Shown: in pieces, positions 55,886-64,000 of the stretch
Layout of the letters: every line of letters begins with the position of its first letter
Numbering within the stretch: the stretch's first letter is position 1
Source: Areca catechu
Taxonomy: Eukaryota > Streptophyta > Magnoliopsida > Arecales > Arecaceae
DNA: 64,000 bases
NCBI GenBank assembly: GCA_021397845.1
Contig: CM038040.1
Coordinates: 48,503,088-48,567,087, forward strand
Reading direction: 5' to 3'
The notes under the pieces: model-generated
Database searches by the model: none
Told to the model about the DNA's origin: nothing
What the model saw: only the letters and a program-made list of their open reading frames with translations
Program-made: the position numbers and the translations under genes

Positions 55886-56460
55886 TATTGCCCGCTCTAC
55901 TATGAAAGCTAAATGTATATATATCTTTCATATCTTTCATGTTAGGATATTCGGAAAGAAAATTTTTAGTTTCATACAAGTGATCAAAATCACTACTATC
56001 TAGTAAGATATTATTCACATACAAAATTAAAAATATAAACTTACTCTCACTTACCTTTAGATATATATATTGATCAATAATATTTCGTTAAATCCGAAGG
56101 ATGCAATGATATCATTAAATTTTAAGTATCATTGCCTTGGAAGCTTGTTTAAGATCATCTATAGATTTCTTTAATTTATATGCCAACCTTGTATTATCTT
56201 GTACTAAAAATCCTTCAGGCTATTTAACATATATCTCTCTTGTAAATCACCATCGAAGAGCATAGTCTTGATATCCATTTAATATATCTCTAAGTCAAAA
56301 TAAGCTACTAATGCTATAATGATTCTAAATGAATTCTTTCTAGAAACAGGAAAAAAATATTTCAAAATAATGGATATCTTCTTTTGAGTAAATTCTTTTG
56401 CTACAAGTCTAGGTTTATATCTTTCAATATTACTTTTGGAGTCTCATTTGGTTTTATTTT
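55886..56460 (-). pseudogene. Copia element J reverse transcriptase, inverted block
   Basis: The minus strand from about 56440 to 55925 reads YKPRLVAKEFTQKK-like, FFPVSRKNSFRIIIALVAYF, MDIKTMLFDGD, then LYVNNILLDSSDFDHLYETK (YVNN for YVDD) and EYPNMKDMKDI. At 55886-55920 a short plus-strand piece ATTGCCCGCTCTACTATGAA belongs to RNase H. The RT therefore lies inverted between RNase H pieces. Confidence 0.65.
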
Positions 56461-56920
56461 TTTGTTCACTGATGGAGTGGTTTCATGGAAGAGCAAAAAT
56501 AATGTATTATTGCCTGCTCTATTATGTAAGATAAATATATAAGCTGTTATAAGATTTCTTGCATGCTCTATATGGCTGAGAAAATTTATTTAGGACTAGG
56601 AGTTATAGATTCTATTTCCAAGCCACCAAAAATTTATTATAATAATTTTACTGTAGTTTTTTTCTTCAATAATAGCAAGATTACTAATACAAATAAGCAC
56701 ATTGATGTTAAGTATCTTATAGTAAATAAAAAAATTAGTAGTCATCAGATGTCTATTAATTTATTCGTACTGCTTGTATGATAGCTAATCTTTTGATTAA
56801 AGGTTTAGTGTCCAAAGTTTTTCAAGAACATGTAAAATTTTTGGATATTTGTTATTGAGATATTTAGTTTATAATAGATACTTATTTTATGATCTCTTAA
56901 TAATTTAATGATTGCTATTA
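56461..56920 (+). pseudogene. Copia element J RNase H
   Basis: The plus strand has GWSGFMEEQK-like, a repeated TTATTGCCTGCTCTATTATG, KIYLGLGVIDSISKPPKIYY, then KHIDVKYLIVN, a final LIKGLVSK and FQEHV. It lines up with copia RNase H to its C-terminus. Stops are present. Confidence 0.65.
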
Positions 56921-57369
56921 CTTCTATTTAATTATTATTTGTATATATTATGGTTGACTTTTGTTAAAATTAAAATAAATTTGAAGAGTATTTATATAAT
57001 ATTACAGTGGAATCGTGCATTATGATATGTATTATGATTTTGATAGTCTATGTATTCCAGTATATAAGATTGGGTTAAGTAAGAATTGTTGATGTCATGA
57101 TACAAGGAAGAGAGTATGTCAATTGAGACGTGTGCCCGTCATGATCTGCATCAATGATTTTCTATTTAATCAAAGTATAATTTTTTTTTAAAAGGAATAG
57201 ATAATTGTATAATTCTTTTTAATGAGTGAGCACACGTCATGTTAATTTCAAAATCTTGATTCGATATATTATTTTGTTTTGAAAATTTTAAAAAAATTAT
57301 TTTAAAGTAAAATATTTTGATATGACCAAAGAGTTTTTTTAAAATGATAATATATGCCAAGTGGAAGAA

Positions 57370-57845
57370 TGTTAGATTTGATATCTAATATGGCCTGATT
57401 ATCATTTAGTTAGGTTTAATTTCTTTGGTCAGTTATATATACTGAATCAATTACGAAGAGCCTAATTGATTAAAAAAAATATTCTTAATCAAACTGATCT
57501 TCTTAATTAAATAGAATTGGAGTTAAGACTCTAATTATAATTATAGTCTTTTGATAGGAGAGACTTGTGTAGGTATAAATATAAATGTATCATAGTCTTT
57601 TTCTCCAACTTTCATAATAGTGGTGAATGATTCCTCGTCAATTATTTATATTAGGAGAAGATGGTGAGGAGAGAGAAGATCAGATATTTCAGGATGAAAA
57701 CCAGATATCTCATAGCGAAGTTCAAACATCTCGAAGACTATGTAATCTATACGCACTTGAAACAATATCAACGAAAGGTATATCTTCAGCAATTTTGATT
57801 TTGCATGAATATAAAAGTATGATCCAGATATAAAGGATAAAATTT
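57370..57845 (+). repeat. 3' LTR of copia element J
   Basis: CAAGTGGAAGAA (57358-57369), a polypurine tract, leads into TGTTAGATTTGATATC. A TATA-like TATAAATATAAATG lies at about 57573. The right edge near 57845 is approximate: it meets the duplicated segment. Between 56921 and 57357 is AT-rich 3' untranslated sequence without features. Confidence 0.5.
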
Positions 57846-57852
57846 TTTTCAA

Positions 57853-59010
57853 TAAAAGTATCGCTCAATAGCACTAGCATATTCTTAAGCTGACACATGT
57901 CAGCCATGCCAACTATAAAGTTTTTTCCAATAAAAGTATTACTCAATATGGCACTATCATATTCTTCAGAAGCTGACACATGCCTGCCATGTCAACTATG
58001 TGGATGCAACGTATACTAGCTGACTTGAAACACGAACGAATGGAGACAGCCAGCAACTTTTTTGACAACCAATCAATCAACTAGTGCAACTGCCATCACT
58101 TAATGAATTTAATTTGTGATGGGTGACCATCTTCTACTCGGAAAATTAAGAAGAGAAGATCAAGATGCCAAGCAATCGAAGCACGAAGGAATTACAATAG
58201 TAGGAAGTACATCCTATGCTTTCTAGCACGAAGGCCTACATCAATAAGAATAGACAATGATGGGAGATTCACCATATGATAAATGATTGTATAGAATTAT
58301 ATTGCACAATACATTTCCTCCATCATAAGGCCTCTCACAAACTCAAACTGCAATAAATCCACATAATGTATTATATATTTGGCATCTGGATCAGCCTAGC
58401 TATGTGCTTTATGAATTGAAGTGTCTATAATACAAGATTATGCCTACAAAACCCCAAAGAGTAACATATCCAGACACGTATATACAACCATGTGGAAACA
58501 CCTTGGTTGCCTAAATCCTGAGAGACAAAAGACTCAAGAAGAAGACCTTGTTCTTTATCGAAATCTCAATCCAAGACACCATCACACCACGTATGTTGAC
58601 CGCCATTTGATTAGTAATTTAGGTATGGTAGGATAATTAATTAAACACTAATTGAAGGCTACTTACCTTACAATGAATATATATATATATATATATATAT
58701 TAAGGATAAGTTGAATTTAGGCCTTAAGTCCTACCCATTACTCAAGTCTTCTTCTAGAGATCTCATCTCTCTTCTGAGATATAAATATTAATTGAATAAT
58801 TATTTTTTGTGGATTGTTAGAGATCTCATATCTTTTATGAGATATGAGAATATAAATTGAAGAAATGTTCTCATGGATCCTTAAATGGATCTAGCCAGAT
58901 CTTGCTCAATCCCGGAACAAATCTTTGCATATCTTGTATTAATTGAAGAAATATTCTCTATAATCCTTATAATTACAAGTAGTGATTCTATGTTTGATAT
59001 TGATGATTGT
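57853..59010. repeat. Duplicated segment, copy 2 (uninterrupted)
   Basis: It aligns with the pieces of 52487-55885 and lacks all three insertions found there. At its left end it has its own 78-bp tandem duplication (CAATAAAAGTA at 57850 and 57928). At its right end it passes into the LTR and primer site of element K. Confidence 0.8.
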
Positions 59011-59134
59011 AGAATCATTAATTTCCATGTATAGATGCCATCCTTGTTGTATAAAGGGATGGTTACAGATTACTCGAAAACATAGAAAGAGAATCAAATT
59101 CATTACTTTCAATTTTTATATTCTATTTCTTTCA
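58815..59134 (+). repeat. Probable 5' LTR end of copia element K
   Basis: The sequence ends TTCTTTCA right before a copia primer site. A start at TGTTAGAGATC (58815) would give 320 bp, but the LTR may reach back through the whole duplicated segment. The 3' LTR is not in the window. Confidence 0.45.
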
Positions 59135-59137
59135 ACT

Positions 59138-59150
59138 TGGTATTAGAGTC
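59138..59150 (+). promoter_or_regulatory. Primer binding site of copia element K
   Basis: TGGTATTAGAGTC differs from the TGGTATCAGAGC consensus at two positions and follows the LTR end directly. The ATG of gag comes 10 bases later. Confidence 0.65.
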
Positions 59151-59160
59151 GAAGTGAATC

Positions 59161-60330
59161 ATGGCCAATATCACTTCTTCTTCTTCTTCTACTACTATTG
59201 TCTCTTCTACGACCTCATCCGTCACCTCTTCTATCCAAGCACAACCATACCATACTTTTTTGTCAAACTCACCACTAAAAACTATATGTTATGGAAAACT
59301 CGGTTTCTTCCACTTCTCAATTGTCATGTCTACAAGGATTCATTGATGGTACGAGGAAAGCTTCCCTAACCCTAACAAAAGTTTTAAATGATCAAACCAA
59401 GCAAATGGATCCAAATTTAGCATTTGTTGAATGGGTTTGAAGAGATCAGATGCTCCTATATATCTTGGTTATTCTCTTCTCTATTTGGGAAGGTTTTTCC
59501 TTATATAATTGGATTCACAGCATTCAATGATATATTGCAAGCCTTAGCAAGTGTATTTGGAGCAGTTTCCGAGTAAGACAACTTCAATTAAATATTGGGT
59601 TGTAGAGTCTTAAGAAAGAGAATATGTTTGTATCATAGTATCTACAAAAAACCAAATTCTTAGCTCACGAACTGGCATCTGCTGGAAGATCGCTCTCCAG
59701 TTTGGAGTTCAATGCAATTATCTATAAAAACTTAGGATCATTGTTGTAGCCTTGACCATAAGACTAGATCCAGTGTCCTTTCATGAATTACATGTGTAGT
59801 TGACTGCTCATGAGATACTCATCCATGCCAATAATAGATCCATTAGACCCAATACTCTTGTGGCTAACTCTGTCCACACTGCACCAACTCAAAGACCACC
59901 AAGCAATAATTAGTTTAACTTCTCTGGATCAATTAAAGATAATAGAGGAACAGAAGATATAAAGGACCCTAATAGATTTGTGGTTACCACAACCACATTG
60001 CTGATAGATGTAGGAGATGCTATGAACCCTCAAGGTAGAATCCAATGAACCAGCAATCCAGCATCAATTCTCAATTTCACTCCCCAACTGCCAATTTTTC
60101 ATTGATGTCATAGCAAGCTACTTGGTACCTCAACACTGCAGCCACAAATCATATCACCCCAGATCTTGGAAATCTGAGCATTATAGATGGATACAAAGGT
60201 CTTGATCAGTTGATGGTATGCCACGGCCAAGGTTTGCAAATCACTTACACTGGATCCTCCACACTACTTTTAGACTCGAATAAATTTTTGCTAAAAGACA
60301 TGATACATGTGCCTGAAATAAACACACTTA
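59161..60330 (+). pseudogene. Gag and protease region of copia element K
   Basis: ATG at 59161 opens MANITSSSSS. Frame-broken gag follows, with TTKNYMLWKTRFLPLL, FSSLFGKVFPYIIGF, QKPNS-like and ELASAGRSLSS-like positions. A partial knuckle CGYHNHIADRCRRC sits at about 59981-60025. The protease area near 60121-60345 keeps WYLNTAATNHITPDLGNL, where the usual DSGA..H is NTAAT.H, so the catalytic Asp is lost. The end is IHVPEINTLTLCSK. The gag start motif suggests an Ale/Retrofit-like lineage. Confidence 0.65.
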
Positions 60331-61340
60331 CTCTTTGTTCAAAAATTTACTTGAGATAATAATTGTTGTTTTGAATTTTATCCTTCTTTTTTTTATTGTG
60401 ATGGACCAAATTACCAAAAAAACCATTCTACAAGGCAAAGTTGAGGATGAACTCAAGTTCAATGGCACTATAGCCTCTGGTACACCACAAGCTTCAATAA
60501 CTGAGAAGATCTCACAGAAAGTTTGGCATACTAGATTAGGTCATCCAAGCTTTAGAGTTGTAAGTCAAGTCATTTCCAAGTTTAATCTACCATGTTCTTC
60601 TCATAAGTCTCAAAATGATCGATGTTCATCTTTCATTCCGGAAAAAATATCTAGGCTTTCACTTAAGAGTACTAGTAGTGTCAGTTATTCTCCTCTTGAA
60701 TTGATCCATTCCGATGTTTGGGGACCTTCCCCGGTACTTTCTTCTAATGGACATTCTTATTTTGTTATATTTATTGATGATTTTCTAAGATTTGTCTGGT
60801 CATATCCAATAAAGATAAAAATTAAAATTTACTCCATTTTTACTCAATTTCAACTTATGATTGAATGAACTTTTAATTCCAAAGTCAAAACTTTTCAATT
60901 AGATCGGGGAGGAGAGTATAGACTGCTTAATAATCACTTCAAACAATGTGGCATAATTTATACAATCTCTTGTCCTCACACCCATGAGCAAAATGGAACT
61001 TCTAAAAGAAAAATTAGGTGCATAGATGATATGGGCCTTTCCTTTCTTATGCTCATGTTCCTTAAAAGTACTGGCACTTTGTATTGGAAACATTTGCATT
61101 TCTCATAAATCGAATTCCCTCTATATCCATTCAAAAACTCCATCCCTCATGAAGAATTGTTTCACACTAAACCTGATTATTTTTTTAAAGAATCTTTGGA
61201 TGTGCCATATATCCTCTTCTTAGACCTAATAATCAGCACAAGTTTTCTTTTCATAGCAAGCAATGTATCTTCTTAGGATACTCTATAGATCATTTAGGTT
61301 ATTAGATAAGGAAATTTGTAGAATCTATTTGGCTAGATAT
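60331..61340 (+). pseudogene. Integrase of copia element K
   Basis: The open frame to 60868 has WHTRLGHPSFRVVSQVI and a CSS...RCSSF end (HHCC). The core follows with LIHSDVWGPSPV (Asp) and FVIFIDDFLRFVWSYP. After a stop comes FQLDRGGEYR (Asp). The last acidic region reads HEQNGTSKRK where EQNG.AERK is usual, so the catalytic Glu appears to be Lys. C-terminal positions LGYSIDHLGY-like follow near 61270. Confidence 0.7.
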
Positions 61341-61900
61341 GGACAATTTGATAAGTCTCTCTTTCCATGTTCTAAACCGGTTGAGACCTTATGTCACAAT
61401 TAGTCTATCCTTGGATCCCATCCCAGCACCTAGCTCACAATGCCATCACCCAATATGCTTTCTCACCAAACCATGCAAAATCCATCTCAGCCACCTTCAA
61501 TTGATCCACCCGAATGTTCATCACCTTGACAGATGACTGAATCTCCCTTTCAAGTTTAGGATCCTGAGTTCTGAAGAATCCATTCTTTAAAACACTTATC
61601 AAAGATCTAATCATGATGGCTTTAACCTTATTGTTGACCTGATAGCATATCCAACTCCAGCGCAATAGACTACATCTACCATTCCACCAACCCAACCCTC
61701 ATCTCCCAAATGCGCTCTCCCTATGATCCTACACCCATCCACAATGACCAGACATTTCACAGCTCACCAATGCTAGAAAATTTGTAAACCTACCACCTTG
61801 TCTATCTCAACATACTAGGAGCCTAACCACATTATGTCAAGTTGCTCAACATCAAGTTTGTAGAGATGCAATGTCTTCAGAAATTCAAGCATTACTTCAG
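61341..61900 (+). other. Linker of copia element K between integrase and RT
   Basis: Proline- and serine-rich decayed sequence (PNPHLPNALSL-like), no domain; such linkers are normal in copia pol. Confidence 0.5.
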
Positions 61901-63001
61901 AATTAGACTTTGGTTCTTGTTCCTCCTCCTTCAAATATTGATATTGTAGGGAATAAGTGGATTTGTCAGATTAAAACAAAAGCAGATGGATCCATTAAAC
62001 GATTCAAATCTAGACTTATGACTAAAGGCTATACCCAAGAAGTAGGCCTTAATTACTATGAAAACTTTGGTCCAACTCATTGGACTATCAATCAATTAGA
62101 TATTTCTAATGCTTTTCTTTATGGATCTTTGTAAGAAGGAATTTACTTGTTTAGCCTCAAGGCTATAAATGTTGACTCTTGCTATCCATGTTACGTCTAT
62201 AAGCTTCAAAAGTCATTTTATGGACTCAAGCAAGCTCCTCGACCTTGGTTCCAATGCTTGATGGAGTTTCTTTGTACACTTGGCTTTCAAGGATCTAAGA
62301 CTGATCCTTTTCTTTTTGTCTCCAATAATTCAGCTCACATTATTTATCTTCTAGTGTATGCTGATGACATTTTCATCACTGGGAATGACTCTGAGGCTAT
62401 ATCCAACATCATTCGCCCTCTTGGTCATAAGTTTGCAATCCATAATCTAAGCAATCTCCATTACTTTCTGAGCATTCAAGTTCAACATACCAAGACAGGC
62501 TTGATACTCTCCCAGCAAAGATATTTTGCTGAGCTTCTCAAACATATTCGTATGCTCGGCTTCAAACCTATCAAGACTCCTATGGCTTCTAGTCCTCATT
62601 TATCCAAAGATATTGGCTCTTTGTTTGATGATCCATAACTATACATGCAAACTATTGGTGCCCTCCAACATGCCACACTAACATGACCTGATCTCTCTTT
62701 TATAGTTAATAAATAATGTTAATTCATGCATTCTCTGATTGATATCTTTTGACAAGCTATCAAATGGGTTCTGTGTTATGTTCATGTTGCTATCTCTTAT
62801 GGATTAGTGTTTACTAAAATAAACTCTCCACTTCAAGTCATTTTTTATGTGAATTGGACTAGGTATCTTGACAATCACCACTCCATTAGTAGCTTTGCTA
62901 TTTTTCTTGGATCCAACCTAATTTCTTGGTTAGCTAAAAGGCAACCAACCATTGCCAGATCATCCATTAAATTTGAATATTATGCAATAGCTAATGCCAC
63001 C
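61901..63001 (+). pseudogene. Reverse transcriptase and RNase H of copia element K, cut by an LTR insertion
   Basis: RT begins NKWICQIKTKADGSI and KSRLMTKGYTQEVGLNYYEN. About 20 residues are lost after FGPTHWT, then NQLDISNAFLYGSL. The frame from 62147 has YKLQKSFYGLKQAPRPWF, LLVYADDIFITGND (YADD, intact), LHYFLSIQVQ and TPMASSPHLS. RNase H follows with stops: SFAIFLGSNLISWLAKRQPT, IARSSIKFEYYAIANAT. The frame then runs into foreign sequence at 63002, inside RNase H. Confidence 0.78.
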
Positions 63002-64000
63002 TGTCATGCCCCGAATCTAGCATCGGAATTGGCTACACGATCGGCCACACAAATCCTAGGTTTTATCCTAGAGATCATGCAAAACCTAGGTACACAAGAG
63101 TCACTTACCTCAAAAAATCTCATTCATCACCAAGCTTAAATATCTGCACAACTCTGGAAGAAAAAAGTAGGGTTTTGAGCTTTACAGCCTAGTAATGTCT
63201 CCAAACAGTCACCAATAATAATAATAATTATTTGAAAATACTGAAAAATAATAGTTTATCATGTCATGCAACCAAACAACTCAAATATCGACAAATCTTT
63301 TTGAAAATCATGCTTCCTTTTATATTTCAATTTAGTCATTCTTCTTCTTTAGGGTTCTGGACTAACCACGGTCATGCTCCAATCCATGACTAGCAATCTC
63401 ATAATCGACTATTTGTTATCCGCCGTGGCCAAACTAGCTCACATACAAGCCCGTTAATAGACCTTTTATTCGTGGTCAGGCTAGTCTCATAATTGACCAT
63501 TTTTCGTGGTCAGGCTAGTCTCATAATTGACCATTTCTCGTGGTCTGGCAGTCTCATAATCGACCATTTCTCATGGTCAAGCTAGCTCACGTACAAAGCC
63601 CGTGGCTCAGGCTGTGCAACTATGGTACCACCGTGGCATTGCTAGTCCAAACATCATATTCTCTTTATTATCACTTTATCAAATCAGGTCATACTATCAA
63701 ATCATGTAATCTCAAACTTCTTAATTACGGGCATCATGGTCTAAACCATCAAAAGTTAACTTTTTTGGTAAAACATGATATATGGGTACATAATTAATAA
63801 TCTCAAATATACTATCCATCTTGAGAAATCAAAATATATGATGCCAAATAAACATGCATGCCAATGCTCATATATACGGATCAAATCATGCCATGTAAAA
63901 TAATGTATAGAACTGGTGATCATGTCTAGAATCCTTACCTTCAAGAGCTAACCCAAAATATCTAGTGTCAATCTATACCCGGAGCTCGCTCAACACTTCC
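63002..64000. mobile_element. Third member of the TGTCACGCCCC LTR family, runs off the window
   Basis: TGTCATGCCCCGAATCTAGC starts here and follows the solo LTR at 16969-17880 closely (both have GGCTACxCxACCGGCC-like and TTTTATCCTA motifs, and the same order of CCCGTGG(C/T)-type repeats). The preceding bases CCACC (62997-63001) should be the target duplication, but the right end is outside the window. Short CATTTxTCGTGGTCxGGCxAG repeats at 63480-63590 are private to this copy. Confidence 0.8.

Overview
The window looks like nuclear DNA of a flowering plant, made almost entirely of long terminal repeat (LTR) retrotransposons and their debris. The lineages present are Ty3/gypsy of the Tat type (dual RNase H and an antisense extra gene), Ty3/gypsy Athila, and several Ty1/copia families. 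There are also two hAT-like non-autonomous DNA transposons and two tRNA-derived SINE-like insertions. I found no host protein gene, rRNA, tRNA gene or CRISPR array. A large monocot genome such as a palm would fit, but nothing in the sequence proves it.

Layout. 1-962: copia pol debris on the minus strand. 1060-7795: Tat element B (minus) with one LTR, an antisense extra gene and a decayed pol. 7.8-14.3 kb: copia LTR ends with primer binding sites, a 2.05-kb solo LTR with a GTATG target duplication, and a copia RNase H remnant. 14.3-16.3 kb: two hAT-like elements, each with terminal inverted repeats and an 8-bp target duplication.

16.3-52.4 kb is a nest. A decayed plus-strand copia element (F) is cut by a 1.93-kb solo LTR (16969-18898), by the large Tat element C (20553-39866, minus) and by the nearly complete Tat element A (40834-51377, plus, target duplication CTATT). 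Element C carries a 56/86-bp satellite array between pol and its antisense gene. C is itself interrupted in gag by rearranged Athila DNA (30763-37563) that forms an inverted repeat with arms of about 1.37 kb.

52.4-59.1 kb holds two copies of a ~1.1-kb segment. The first copy contains three insertions that are absent from the second: an element related to A whose two ends are both the same LTR terminus in inverted orientation, and two SINE-like elements. Between the copies lies copia element J, with an inverted RT block. 59.1-63.0 kb is copia element K (plus), interrupted at 63001 by another copy of the solo-LTR family, which runs off the window.

No element has an intact coding set, so none seems able to move by itself. 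Element A comes closest: it has paired 760/761-bp LTRs, a primer binding site, a polypurine tract, gag, RT, both RNases H, integrase and two antisense reading frames. It lacks protease and has at least one stop and several frameshifts. The tandem repeats, the Athila inverted repeat and the antisense genes with their own TATA boxes are the parts a family label does not explain. All identifications come from reading motifs by eye; no search was run.
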